Below, piece by piece: positions 42,671 through 53,620 of a stretch of DNA of 64,000 bases; positions within the stretch are counted from its first letter, which is position 1; every line of letters begins with the position of its first letter. The stretch is from NCBI GenBank assembly GCA_947258375.1, contig CAMYIJ010000003.1, forward strand, positions 51,663 through 115,662. Reading direction: 5' to 3'. A program made the translations under genes and the position numbers. The stretch comes from an uncultured Acidimicrobiaceae bacterium (lineage in GTDB: Bacteria; Actinomycetota; Acidimicrobiia; Spongiisociales; UBA5794). Under the pieces are notes generated by a model. That model saw nothing but the letters and a program-made list of their open reading frames with translations, was not told the origin of the DNA and searched no databases.

Positions 42671-42801
42671 AACCGTCGTCCTGCCGCCAACATCAACTTC
42701 ATGATGTCACGGGAACTGGACCCGAGCGAAACGAGCGAAAGTCGCGGCGGACAGCTTTCGACACGGACGCGCCAGGCGCTGACACCGCGCCTCCGAAACG
42801 C

Positions 42802-43356
42802 CTACGCGCCCTGGGCGTGGATGAAGGCGCGGCGCTCGCGGGCCTGGTCGAGTTCGACGAACATCACGCGCTGCCACTGGCCCAGGAGTACTTCACCGTC
42901 GACAACCGGGATGGTGACAGACGGTTGACCGACAAGGAGTTGGCGCACATGAGCGTGGCCGTTGATGAACTCATCCTCCTGCAGATTCTCGGTTCTGACG
43001 GAGTGATCGTCGTGCTCGTAGTAGACGCCCTCGGGGATGGCTTCTTGGATCGTTCGTCGGTAGTCGTTGAGGAACCCGGTTTCCGACTCATTGATCACGA
43101 CCGACGTCGTCGTATGCGGTGTGTAAACCGTCACCTGGCCGTGTCTGACGCCGCTGCGGGCCACGACGTCCCTGACGAGCATCGTGAGGTCCCAGAACTC
43201 ATTTGGTTCCGACGTATTGAAATGTAGCGCTTCGGTCCGGATCGCCGGCGATGCGGACTCGGAAAGGAGGGTGAGCGGACCCGCCGGAACACGGGTCGCT
43301 TGCCTCGTGGGCAGTGATTCTGTCAACTGATTCCTCGAGATTCGGCCAGATTGCAT
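42802..43356 (-). CDS. yjbQ: YjbQ family (UPF0047) protein
   Basis: The 184-residue protein has the family signature: VTVYTPHTTTSVVINESETGFLNDY in pieces, HDDHSVRTENLQEDEFINGHAHVRQLL, and VDGEVLLGQWQRVMFVELD. Family members have weak thiamine-phosphate synthase activity in vitro; the true role is unsettled. The conserved domain starts near residue 40, so the N-terminal 35 residues before it are unusual and the real start may be later. No later ATG or GTG is suitable, so ATG 43356 is kept. Confidence 0.88.
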   Translation of the reverse strand: MQSGRISRNQLTESLPTRQATRVPAGPLTLLSESASPAIRTEALHFNTSEPNEFWDLTMLVRDVVARSGVRHGQVTVYTPHTTTSVVINESETGFLNDYRRTIQEAIPEGVYYEHDDHSVRTENLQEDEFINGHAHVRQLLVGQPSVTIPVVDGEVLLGQWQRVMFVELDQARERRAFIHAQGA

Positions 43357-43419
43357 TCAACCGGCCAGGACATTACCAACGTTTGCGGATAAACAGCACC
43401 CGGCTTCCTCACGTATCCG

Positions 43420-44028
43420 TCACGCCCCCAGAAGACCGCCGCGAATGAAGGCGGTTCGCGCAGCCAGAACGGCCGGAGCCACCCTTCTGGGCTCGCGTTC
43501 ATACGTCAACTCATCGATAGCGCTCACCAGCATGTCGGCGAGCACCATCGCGTACCGATCGGGGAACTCGGTCGCGAAGGTCCCGGCCTCTGCGCCCCGC
43601 CGGCACTGGCGGACCAACTCGTCGGTCACCGGGTTGAGCAGCTCCCACATCTCATCGCGCAGAGCCTTGGGCAACTCCCGACCGACGCGGAACATCAGGG
43701 CAGCCATCTCGGGCGCCTCGACGACGAGATCCATCGAGCCGGCGAATATCTGGTTGATGGTCTCGAGCGGCCCGGCTTCCTTCAGGCGGTCCAGCATGCC
43801 TTCGACCAGGGGCGGGACGCGATCGGAGAGCACCGCCATCAGGATGCGACCTTTGGAGGGGAAGTACTCATAGATCGTGGTTCGCGGGAGGCCCGAGACA
43901 TCGGCGATGGTCGAAAGCGAGACACCGTCGTAGCCGTTCGCCAGAAACACCTTCTGCGCGGCATCGAGAATCGCCGATCGCGAAGCCTTCTTGTGAGCCG
44001 CAATGGATTCGGCACGAATCCTCGGCAT
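43420..44028 (-). CDS. TetR-family transcriptional regulator
   Basis: The 202-residue protein has a TetR helix-turn-helix at about residues 12-58: SRSAILDAAQKVFLANGYDGVSLSTIADVSGLPRTTIYEYFPSKG (in pieces). The rest is a helical ligand-binding domain. GAGGGAG lies 5 nt before ATG 44028. It is divergent from purA with a 136-nt gap. It might control that gene or a distant target; no clear dyad is visible in the gap. Confidence 0.93.
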   Translation of the reverse strand: MPRIRAESIAAHKKASRSAILDAAQKVFLANGYDGVSLSTIADVSGLPRTTIYEYFPSKGRILMAVLSDRVPPLVEGMLDRLKEAGPLETINQIFAGSMDLVVEAPEMAALMFRVGRELPKALRDEMWELLNPVTDELVRQCRRGAEAGTFATEFPDRYAMVLADMLVSAIDELTYEREPRRVAPAVLAARTAFIRGGLLGA

Positions 44029-44032
44029 GTGA

Positions 44033-46697
<2,665 letters not shown>

Positions 46698-46698
<1 letters not shown>

Positions 46699-46819
46699 GT
46701 ACTCAGTATCCAGTACTCAGTACTCAGTAGGTTGCTTGATCCTCGGTCGGGAGTTCACGGCTCACTTGCCGGTGGTCGCTCCCGTCTGCCGCGGTACTGA
46801 GTACTGGATACTGAGTACT
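46698..46819. repeat. 26-bp perfect inverted repeat between purD and purE
   Basis: Arms at 46698-46723 and 46794-46819 are exact reverse complements, separated by 70 nt. Each arm is built from the units AGTACTCAGTA and its variants, so it is itself internally repetitive. The left arm overlaps the last base of the purD stop and the right arm ends 16 nt before the purE ATG. The element could form a long RNA stem in the purD-E message. Confidence 0.85.
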
Positions 46820-46835
46820 GACTACTGTCCTACTC

Positions 46836-47282
46836 ATGAAAGTAGCCATACTCATGGGGTCGGAGAAGGACACGGCGACGATGCAGCCGGCGGCGGAAGT
46901 TCTGCACGAATTCGGCATCGAACATGAGGTGCATGTCATGTCGGCGCACCGCACTCCGAGGCGGGTCGCCGAGTTCGCGACCGGCGCCCGCGGCAATGGC
47001 TTCGGCGCGATCATCTGCGGAGCGGGCAAGGCCGCCCACCTGGCCGGCGCGGTCGCAGCTCACAGCGATCTACCGGTGATCGGCGTGCCGATCGCAGCCG
47101 GCAAACTCGGTGGGCTCGATGCGCTGCTGGCGACCGTTCAGATGCCGACCGGCATTCCCGTAGCCACGGTCGCGGTCGACTCCGCAGCCAACGGTGCCTA
47201 CCTCGCGGCCGCGATCCTCTCTGTGACCGACACGGAACTGGCGGGCCGCCTGGCCGCCTATCGGGAGGGCCTGGCCCAGTGA
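46836..47282 (+). CDS. purE: N5-carboxyaminoimidazole ribonucleotide mutase
   Basis: The 148-residue class I PurE has VAILMGSEKDTATMQPAAEVL, the MSAHRTPRRV motif, ICGAGKAAHLAGAVAAHSDLPVIGVPI (in pieces), and a final VDSAANGAYLAAAIL. It converts N5-CAIR to CAIR. Class I PurE normally works with PurK, which is not in this window. It sits 10 nt before purB. Confidence 0.95.
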   Translation: MKVAILMGSEKDTATMQPAAEVLHEFGIEHEVHVMSAHRTPRRVAEFATGARGNGFGAIICGAGKAAHLAGAVAAHSDLPVIGVPIAAGKLGGLDALLATVQMPTGIPVATVAVDSAANGAYLAAAILSVTDTELAGRLAAYREGLAQ

Positions 47283-47292
47283 GGCACCCGAA

Positions 47293-48588
47293 GTGATCGA
47301 GCGGTACTCGCTGCCCGGTATGGCGGCGGTTTGGAGCGAGGCGAACAAACTCCGCATCTGGAAGGAAGTCGAAACGCTCGTCGTCGAAGCCTGGGCCGAT
47401 CACGGCGTGGCCCCGGTCGGCGCCGCCGCCGCCGTGCGCGCCGCTCCCGAGGTCGACATCGTCGCCTGGAAGGAACGCGAGGAGGTCACCAACCACGATC
47501 TGGCCGCATTCGTCGACGTGCTGGCCGCCACGGTCGAGACAGGTGGCGAGTGGGTCCACTACGGGCTCACATCGTCGGACGTGGTTGATACGGCACAGGG
47601 TGTGGTCATGCGGGAGGCCGCCGGCAAGCTGCTCGAGCGAACGCGCGAACTGTTCGCGGTCGTCAAGGCCAAGGCGCTGCAGCACCGTGAGACCGTCATG
47701 ATTGGTCGCACCCATGGCATCTGGGCCGAGCCCACCACCTTCGGGCTCAAGATCGCGACATGGGCCTTCGAGGTCGCCCGTGACCACGAGAGGTTGACGC
47801 GGGCCCGCGATGCGGTCTCGGTGGGGAAGATCTCGGGAGCCGTCGGCACCTACGCCCATACGCCGCCCAGTATCGAGGCGTACGTGTGTGAACGGCTCGA
47901 CCTGCAGATCGAGCCGGCGTCGTCTCAGGTAACCCACCGCGACCGGCACGCCGAGTTCCTGTCGACCCTGGCGCTGATCGGCGCATCCCTGGAGCGCTTC
48001 GCCACCGAGATTCGCCACCTGCAGCGCAGCGAAGTCGGGGAAGCGTTCGAAGCCTTCCGGAAGGGTCAGAAGGGCTCCTCTGCAATGCCGCACAAGCGAA
48101 ATCCGATCGCTGCGGAGAACGTCACCGGCCTGGCCCGCCTGCTACGCGGTTACGCCGGGACCGGGCTCGAAAACGTCGCGTTGTGGCATGAACGCGACAT
48201 CTCCCACAGTTCTGTCGAGCGAGTCGCCCTCCCCGATGCGTGCCTTGTTCTCGACTTCGCCCTCGATCGTATGACCCGGTTGATCGCCGGCCTCGAAGTG
48301 AACGCGGAGCGGATGCAGCAGAACCTGGACGCCACCAGAGGATTGGTGTTCTCGCAGGCCGTGCTTCTGGCGCTCATCGAGGGCGGGATGACGCGCGATG
48401 AGGCGTACCGCGTTGTGCAACGCAACGCCATGCTGGCCTGGGATCACGGGCGCCACCTGCGCGAGTTGCTCGAAAAGGACGCCGAGGTCACCCTCGACTC
48501 GGCCAACCTCGACGAGTGCTTCTCACCGGCCCGGTTCCTGCGCAACGCCGAGATTGTCTTCAGCCGGTTGGAGCGGGCCGAGCTGTAG
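47293..48588 (+). CDS. purB: Adenylosuccinate lyase
   Basis: PurB cleaves SAICAR and adenylosuccinate, two steps of purine synthesis. The 431-residue protein has WKEVETLVVEAWADHG, YGLTSSDVVDTAQG, GRTHGIWAEPTTFGLK with the catalytic His, and the fumarase-superfamily signature GSSAMPHKRNP. The GTG start at 47293 fits the family N-terminus (IERYSLPGMAAVW). It ends the first purine block and is convergent with the next gene. Confidence 0.96.
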   Translation: MIERYSLPGMAAVWSEANKLRIWKEVETLVVEAWADHGVAPVGAAAAVRAAPEVDIVAWKEREEVTNHDLAAFVDVLAATVETGGEWVHYGLTSSDVVDTAQGVVMREAAGKLLERTRELFAVVKAKALQHRETVMIGRTHGIWAEPTTFGLKIATWAFEVARDHERLTRARDAVSVGKISGAVGTYAHTPPSIEAYVCERLDLQIEPASSQVTHRDRHAEFLSTLALIGASLERFATEIRHLQRSEVGEAFEAFRKGQKGSSAMPHKRNPIAAENVTGLARLLRGYAGTGLENVALWHERDISHSSVERVALPDACLVLDFALDRMTRLIAGLEVNAERMQQNLDATRGLVFSQAVLLALIEGGMTRDEAYRVVQRNAMLAWDHGRHLRELLEKDAEVTLDSANLDECFSPARFLRNAEIVFSRLERAEL

Positions 48589-48629
48589 CAGTGCGGCGGG
48601 TGCCACCGCGCGCAGAGTCTCCAGTTGGC

Positions 48630-49526
48630 TCATTCCTCCAAGTCGACACCGCGGCTCAGCGCGAACGCGTCGACCATGGCCGCGATGTCGTCGAGTCTGT
48701 CGTAGATCCATTCGCCCGCGGTCGCAGGGTTGAGCTCGCCGACTTCTGGATGGTTGGCACGGACCCATTGCATGAAGGGTCTGACAACCTCGCATTCGTA
48801 GTCGTCCTCACAAAAGACGTTGGGACGTCCCTCAAGCCAGACCTGGACCAGCCCTTCCTCATCGAACTGGATGATCCAGGTCCACCCCACGGTTGGGGGA
48901 TGGTCGAGAATGCGGTGGAGATCGTCGAACCGGGCCGGCACACACGAGAAGGAATCTGTGTTGGCGGTGCAATCCAGAGCGATCTCTGTGTGAAGTGCGG
49001 CGTCGATCTCGAAGATCTCCCGGACCGTCTCGAGCGAGTAGACCCGCCGGTCGCGGTCGACCACCACCTCACGTTCCAGGTCGGGTTGCAGCAGTGCGAG
49101 GAACGCATCCGGGTCGCCTGCGTTGTAGGTGGCCTCGAAACGGTCGAGCAGGGCGCGCGACGCCGGGTCGATGGCGGGCGCTGCGGTGGTCGTCGGAGCT
49201 GCCGTCGTCGTGGTCGTAGATGATGATGTATTGGTCGGTGGCGGCGCGACGGTCGTCGGCGGTGGTTCGACCACATCAGATTCCGGGCTCAGCAGAGTTG
49301 CCATCCACAAACCGATACCGATGAGCAGGGTCAGCGCAAAGGCCGCCGTGGCTACGGCAAGGATCCTGATGCGAGGTGGCCTGGCCAGATGGGTCGGGGC
49401 TTCGACCGGCGGGGGGTCTTCCAGCGTCGTCAGGAAAGCAGCGGCGTCGAGCCGATCCTCGACTGCCGTCAGCGGGGCCGGGTTAGCTGCCCGCAGTCGT
49501 TCGAACGTGCGGTCGATGTCGGTCAC
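48630..49526 (-). CDS. One-span membrane protein with extracellular NTF2-like domain, ECF partner
   Basis: The 298-residue product has about 50 cytoplasmic residues (TDIDRTFERLRAANPAPLTAVEDRL), one span at about 54-79, a Pro/Thr-rich linker at about 85-120, and an outer domain. That domain has LLDRFEATYNAGDPDAFLALLQPDL, an NTF2/SnoaL-like pattern, with two Cys that may pair. GTG 49526 overlaps the sigma stop by 4 nt, with AAGGAGGGG upstream. No classical anti-sigma motif is visible, but the coupling suggests a sensor that holds the sigma factor. Confidence 0.78.
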   Translation of the reverse strand: MTDIDRTFERLRAANPAPLTAVEDRLDAAAFLTTLEDPPPVEAPTHLARPPRIRILAVATAAFALTLLIGIGLWMATLLSPESDVVEPPPTTVAPPPTNTSSSTTTTTAAPTTTAAPAIDPASRALLDRFEATYNAGDPDAFLALLQPDLEREVVVDRDRRVYSLETVREIFEIDAALHTEIALDCTANTDSFSCVPARFDDLHRILDHPPTVGWTWIIQFDEEGLVQVWLEGRPNVFCEDDYECEVVRPFMQWVRANHPEVGELNPATAGEWIYDRLDDIAAMVDAFALSRGVDLEE

Positions 49527-50074
49527 GCTTCCCCTCCTTCTGGCTCGATTCCGCCGGCACGCGGATGCACGGGTGCCGGCGAGCTGCCCAATGCTCTGGC
49601 GAGCCGCTTCTTGGCGCGATGGATCCGCTGATCGGCGGCCGCGACAGAGATACCGAGCGCCTGGGCGATCTGGGGGCCGGTGAGTTCGTCCCACGCCGAC
49701 ATGACGAGGATCTCCTGGTCGGCCGGGCGGAGCCGCCGCAGCGCTCGCAATACGGTCTCGGTCTCCTCGTTCTGGACGATCACGACGTCCGGTCCTTCCG
49801 CGGCGGGATGGCCCAGGCCGCCGACACGTTCGATGAGGCGGTGGCGACGTTTTTGCGAGCGCCACCGGTTGAGCACCACACCCCGGGCGATTCCGAAGAG
49901 CCAGCCGACTGCGGCCTGTCCAGATATCTCGTCGATACGGCGCCACACCACCGTGAACACGTCGGCGGTTGCGTCGCCCGCATCGCGATGTCCCACCCGG
50001 CGGGCGCAAAAGGCATACACGGCGTCGTAGTGCTCCTCGTAGAGGGTCGTGAATTGTGCTCTCGCCGCCGCCAC
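49523..50074 (-). CDS. ECF-family RNA polymerase sigma factor
   Basis: The 183-residue protein has region 2 (FTTLYEEHYDAVYAFCARRVGHRDAGDATADVFTVVWRRI, in pieces, and GWLFGIARGVVLNRWRSQKRRHRL) and region 4 (LRRLRPADQEILVMSAWDELTGPQIAQALGISVAAADQRIHRAKKRL). The GTG start has GAGG 6 nt upstream. Its stop overlaps the downstream membrane gene by 4 nt. A small frame with an excellent ribosome site lies 8 nt upstream. Confidence 0.93.
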   Translation of the reverse strand: MAAARAQFTTLYEEHYDAVYAFCARRVGHRDAGDATADVFTVVWRRIDEISGQAAVGWLFGIARGVVLNRWRSQKRRHRLIERVGGLGHPAAEGPDVVIVQNEETETVLRALRRLRPADQEILVMSAWDELTGPQIAQALGISVAAADQRIHRAKKRLARALGSSPAPVHPRAGGIEPEGGEA

Positions 50075-50082
50075 GGTCTACC

Positions 50083-50157
50083 TCACCCCAGATGGAGTTG
50101 CACCCTGTTCATGTCCGAGTGGCGGATGATCTTGACATGTGTCAGGACGGTTCGCAT
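50083..50157 (-). CDS. Candidate 24-residue leader peptide upstream of ECF gene
   Basis: A short frame begins at ATG 50157 with AGGAGGTG (50163-50170) 5 nt upstream, a near-perfect ribosome site, and ends with TGA at 50083-50085, 8 nt before the sigma start. The peptide begins MRTVLTHVKIIRHSD and ends QLHLG. It is in a different frame from the sigma gene. A translated leader could control sigma expression or encode a real small protein; neither is proven. Confidence 0.5.
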   Translation of the reverse strand: MRTVLTHVKIIRHSDMNRVQLHLG

Positions 50158-50221
50158 CCGGACACCTCCTGATTAAAGGGCCGATGCAGATCGGCGTCTC
50201 GAATCGCCGCCGCGAGCGGTA

Positions 50222-50250
50222 GCGGGGGCCGCCGAGGTTGCGGCCCCCGC
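50222..50250. other. Strong stem in the divergent ECF / lipoprotein region
   Basis: GCGGGGGCCGC (50222-50232) pairs perfectly with GCGGCCCCCGC (50240-50250) around a 7-nt loop. It lies 21 nt before the lipoprotein ATG and could be a 5'-leader hairpin of that gene or a site separating two divergent promoters. Confidence 0.55.
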
Positions 50251-50271
50251 CCCCGCGCTAGGGAGGAAGAC

Positions 50272-51144
50272 ATGGGAGAAACCAGGATCAACTACCGAAA
50301 TCGGCGCCGGCCGCTCATCTTGGCGGCAGTGGTGCTGGTGGCGGCCGCCTGCGGTGGCGACACCGCGGCGCCTGCGGTAGCGCCGGAGTCGGACGCCTCG
50401 ACAACGGCGGCACCGACGACAACAACGGCGGCACCGAGTACGACGGCGCCACCGACCACCACCACAACAAGCACCACCACCACCACCACGACAACGACCG
50501 CAGTCCCGCAGACGATACAGGACCTGGCGGACGTCGCTGCCGGAGACCGCCCCGATGGCGGATGGCCGATCGAGGCGGGCGTGTACGGGGGTAGCGGGCT
50601 GGCAGCCATGCCAGCATTCACCGTCGACGAGCCCCTTGCACTGTACGACTACGAACCGATCGTCGACTTCGGGCGCCGTGAAGCCGCGAGCCAGGCCCGT
50701 GTGTTCTTCCTCGAGCCGGTCGGGGTGATGCCGCCCGCCGAGATTGGCACCCACCCGGAACACGAACCGATCGTGCCGATCAATACGGAGCCTATCCCGC
50801 ACAATCTCGATGACTGGCTCTCAGCAGCCGCTCAAGTCATCGTCAGGGAAACCGGCGACACGAATGTTGGCGGTGCACCGGCGCGCTACTGGGATCTGGA
50901 AGTCGACTCGGCTGCAGGCGAGACCTTCGACTGCGGAAGCGGGCGAGACGCTTGTGTGGCGTTCCTGGTCGATGCCACATTCGGGCCATTCGTGCTTTGG
51001 GAGGGTTTCCGATTCCGGGTCTGGGAGCTAACTGGACCAGGCGAGGGTGTGTGGGCATTCGTGCAGTCCGCTTCAGCTCAGTATGCCGACACCGTTGCGC
51101 TCGCTGAGGCGCTGCTGGCCGATCTGGCCTTCTCCGATTCATGA
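50272..51144 (+). CDS. Lipoprotein with Thr-rich linker, unknown function
   Basis: The 290-residue product has a lipobox (Cys27 in VVLVAAAC), then a long Thr/Ala/Pro linker to about residue 78 and a globular domain of about 200 residues. That domain has WPIEAGVYGGSGLAAMPAFTVDEPLALYDYEPI in pieces, VFFLEPVGVMPP, and a Cys pair in FDCGSGRDACVAF. GGGAGG precedes the ATG. It is divergent from the ECF sigma gene and could belong to its regulon. Family not recognised. Confidence 0.75.
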   Translation: MGETRINYRNRRRPLILAAVVLVAAACGGDTAAPAVAPESDASTTAAPTTTTAAPSTTAPPTTTTTSTTTTTTTTTAVPQTIQDLADVAAGDRPDGGWPIEAGVYGGSGLAAMPAFTVDEPLALYDYEPIVDFGRREAASQARVFFLEPVGVMPPAEIGTHPEHEPIVPINTEPIPHNLDDWLSAAAQVIVRETGDTNVGGAPARYWDLEVDSAAGETFDCGSGRDACVAFLVDATFGPFVLWEGFRFRVWELTGPGEGVWAFVQSASAQYADTVALAEALLADLAFSDS

Positions 51145-51189
51145 GGGCGGGCGACGTTCGGCTCGGCCAAAGGAGGGGGGTGCCCTGCC

Positions 51190-51996
51190 TCAGGCCTCGA
51201 TCGCCACGATCCGCTCTTCGGCCGGCCGACCGCAGACAATCTCCATCGTGACCTTTCCCGCGGCGAGGGATTCGGCGACGAATCGAGTCAGCTCCCCCGA
51301 CTCGATCAGGGAATAGAGGTTGTCGCCCGGACAGCTGGTAGCCGCCACGTCGCGGTGACCACGAATCGTCTCCGGATCCACTGCGAACTCTGCTGCCGCC
51401 CATGCCAGCACGTTGACGAGAGCTTGCTGCATGGCGATCGGAACCGGCTGCTCGTTGAAATTGCCTTCACAGCAGACCAGGAAGTGACCGGTGGGGTCGT
51501 AGTTGGTGCCGGTATCGCCGGCTGCCGTGACGGGGCGGCACTCGTACACGTTGCCCTCGAGATCGATGATGAAGTGATAGGCGATGTCGGGCCAGCCGCG
51601 GTCGAGCTGGTGGAATCGTTGGTGACCCCGGACGGCCTCCGGGGCGTCGCGATTCTCCGCGAGAACGCGGGCCGTGTGGTGGACCGTCAGCCGTTCGATC
51701 TCGTGCCCTTGGAATTCCCCTGCGGGAGCTGCCGCCCCCCACGACTCGCGACAGAGGGCCTCGATCCGGGCGACAGGAGCGATAGTGGTGGATGTCGAGG
51801 TGGTCGCAGTCGTGGCTGTCGTCGGTGGCGAAGTCGTCGATGGAACGGTTGTGGCCGCCGGCTTCGTGGTCGTGGTAGTGGACGTTCCCGGGGCGGCATC
51901 GCTCACGGCCGGTCGGTCGCGCAGCCAGACCAGACCGACGGCGGCGGCACCCGCACCGGCGAGCAGGAAGGCTCGCCGGGTCATCTCTTTGCTCAC
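51190..51996 (-). CDS. Exported PGRP-type N-acetylmuramoyl-L-alanine amidase
   Basis: The 268-residue protein has a Tat-like signal (TRRAFLLAGAGAAAVGL), a Thr/Ser/Pro linker at about 33-70, and an amidase-2/PGRP domain. Zinc-site motifs are LTVHHTAR, DIAYHFIID, and IRGHRDVAATSCPGD with His and Cys ligands. It would cleave the lactyl-peptide bond in peptidoglycan outside the cell. The GTG start overlaps the upstream globin stop by 4 nt with GGAGAA before it; ATG 51984 is an alternative. Confidence 0.88.
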   Translation of the reverse strand: MSKEMTRRAFLLAGAGAAAVGLVWLRDRPAVSDAAPGTSTTTTTKPAATTVPSTTSPPTTATTATTSTSTTIAPVARIEALCRESWGAAAPAGEFQGHEIERLTVHHTARVLAENRDAPEAVRGHQRFHQLDRGWPDIAYHFIIDLEGNVYECRPVTAAGDTGTNYDPTGHFLVCCEGNFNEQPVPIAMQQALVNVLAWAAAEFAVDPETIRGHRDVAATSCPGDNLYSLIESGELTRFVAESLAAGKVTMEIVCGRPAEERIVAIEA

Positions 51997-52415
51997 CGAT
52001 TCTCCATCCACTGCGCGGAGCGACGGAACTGGGCGTCGAGGTACGCCCGCAGGGGCCCGGTGACCTCCATCTCGTCGAGAGACTCGCCCATACACCGCAG
52101 CCACTCCTGGCCCTCGGTGGGACCTATCGAGAACGGCATGTGGCGCATCCGGAGCATCGGATGGCCCCTCTTCTCGACATACAGCGCCGGGCCGCCCAGC
52201 CAACCGCTCAGGAACTCGTAGAGCTTGTCACGGGAGACCGAATCGTCCTTGGGCAGCATGGCCCGCAGGGTCGGAGCCGTCGCGTCGATGCGATCGTAGA
52301 AGAGCTCGGTGAGCCGGCGCACCTCGCCGTCTCCGCCGAGGGCCTCGTACGGCGTCGGCGCATCACCCCATGGCTGGCCCGTTGGGATCTTTTCTGACTG
52401 GTCCATCGAATCCAT
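51993..52415 (-). CDS. Truncated haemoglobin
   Basis: The 140-residue protein has the group II truncated globin pattern: TPYEALGGDGEVRRLTELFYDRID, then DDSVSRDKLYEFLSGWLGGPALYVEKRGHPMLRMRHMPF (in pieces) with the proximal His region RMRHMPFSIG, and WLRCMGESLD. Such globins bind O2 or NO or protect from them. ATG 52415 is chosen; ATG 52406 and 52445 are possible. It is translationally coupled to an exported amidase gene, an unexpected partner. Confidence 0.88.
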   Translation of the reverse strand: MDSMDQSEKIPTGQPWGDAPTPYEALGGDGEVRRLTELFYDRIDATAPTLRAMLPKDDSVSRDKLYEFLSGWLGGPALYVEKRGHPMLRMRHMPFSIGPTEGQEWLRCMGESLDEMEVTGPLRAYLDAQFRRSAQWMENR

Positions 52416-52496
52416 GGTAAGTGGTTGTGCAGCATTACTTGGCATCGCGGCGCTTCCGTCCGGCGCGTATGAATCCCGCGCCACTCCCCGGCCACT

Positions 52497-53381
52497 ATGA
52501 TCCGCGGCGTGCTGGCACTCAACCACCTCGGGTCGGGGAAGGTTCGTGAGATCTATGAGGTCGATGCCGACCGGCTACTGATCGTCGCATCGGACCGGAT
52601 TTCCGCCTACGACGTCGTCATGTCCGAAGAGATTCCGGACAAAGGCAAGGTGCTCACCGGCCTGTCGAACCACTGGTTCGAGCTGCTCGACACGCCCCAC
52701 CATTTGTTGTCGACCGACCCGGCGGACGTACCCGGAATCGATGCCGCCGCGGCCGAGTACCTGGCAGGGCGCATGATGCTCGTCCACAGATGTGAAGTGA
52801 TCCCGATGGAGTGTGTGATCCGCGGATACCTCTACGGCTCATCGTGGCGGGAGTACGAGGCCGGGGGCGGGCCGACCACCGAACACCTCCCGGATGGCCT
52901 GCAATTGGCCGACCGGCTTCCGGAGCCGATCTTCACGCCGGCGACCAAGGCCGAAAACGGCCATGACGAGAACCTCACGGAGGCCGAGGCACGTGATCTC
53001 GTCGGCGACGACCGCTACGAGGACCTCAAGGCCCGCAGTCTGGCGATCTACCTGGCCGGTGCCGAATACGCCGCCGCGCGAGGCATCATCCTGGCCGACA
53101 CCAAATTCGAGTTCGGTATCGCCAGGGGTGAGGTCATCCTCATCGACGAGGTGCTGACCCCGGATAGCTCCCGCTACTGGCCTGCCGAGGCGTGGGGGCC
53201 GGGCCGGTCCATGCCGAGCTTCGACAAGCAGCCGCTGCGCGATTGGCTCGAGGAGCAGCCCTGGGACAAAACGCCACCGCCCCCTCCACTGCCGGCAGAG
53301 GTGATCAAGTCGACCCGCGACCGATATGTCGAAGCATATGAGCTGCTTACGGGCACCGGCTTCGAAGCCGAACCCACATGA
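52497..53381 (+). CDS. purC: SAICAR synthetase
   Basis: PurC condenses CAIR with aspartate. The 294-residue protein has GSGKVREIYEVDADRLLIVASDRISAYDVV (in pieces), VIPMECVIRGYLYGSSW, and LADTKFEFGIARGEVILIDEVLTPDSSRYW (in pieces), the standard signatures. ATG 52497 is used; GTG 52509 is an alternative. It starts the second purine block and overlaps purS by 4 nt. Confidence 0.96.
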   Translation: MIRGVLALNHLGSGKVREIYEVDADRLLIVASDRISAYDVVMSEEIPDKGKVLTGLSNHWFELLDTPHHLLSTDPADVPGIDAAAAEYLAGRMMLVHRCEVIPMECVIRGYLYGSSWREYEAGGGPTTEHLPDGLQLADRLPEPIFTPATKAENGHDENLTEAEARDLVGDDRYEDLKARSLAIYLAGAEYAAARGIILADTKFEFGIARGEVILIDEVLTPDSSRYWPAEAWGPGRSMPSFDKQPLRDWLEEQPWDKTPPPPPLPAEVIKSTRDRYVEAYELLTGTGFEAEPT

Positions 53382-53620
53382 AGTTCCGCATCGACATTCG
53401 CCGCAAGGAAGGCCTGTCGGACCCCGAAGGCATGACGACCCACAAGGCGCTGCACAATCTCGGCTACACCGATGTCACCTCGGCTCATTTCGGGCGCACG
53501 ATCTACCTCGAGATCGAAGCTGCCGATCCGGCCGCAGCTGCGGCCGAGGTCGAGACGATGTGCCGCCAGCTCCTGGCCAACCCGGTCATCGAGGACTACG
53601 ACATCGGAGTCGTCGGTTGA
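53378..53620 (+). CDS. purS: FGAM synthase subunit PurS
   Basis: The 80-residue protein matches PurS (KFRIDIRRKEGLSDPEGMTTHKAL, GYTDVTSAHFGRTIYLEIEA, IEDYDIGVV). It bridges PurQ and PurL in the three-subunit formylglycinamidine ribonucleotide synthase. ATGA overlap with purC and TTGA overlap with purQ give tight translational coupling. Confidence 0.95.
   Translation: MKFRIDIRRKEGLSDPEGMTTHKALHNLGYTDVTSAHFGRTIYLEIEAADPAAAAAEVETMCRQLLANPVIEDYDIGVVG

Noticed and set aside
49527..50009. Extension of the NTF2-type membrane gene into the sigma gene
   Set aside because: It runs through the ECF coding region in another frame with Arg/Pro-rich sequence; the GTG at 49526 with AAGGAGGGG is the proper start.
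50396..50515. Low-complexity ACC/ACG tract as a microsatellite or phase-variable site
   Set aside because: It encodes a Thr-rich linker with mixed codons; similar linkers occur in many secreted proteins here and no long identical repeat run is present.
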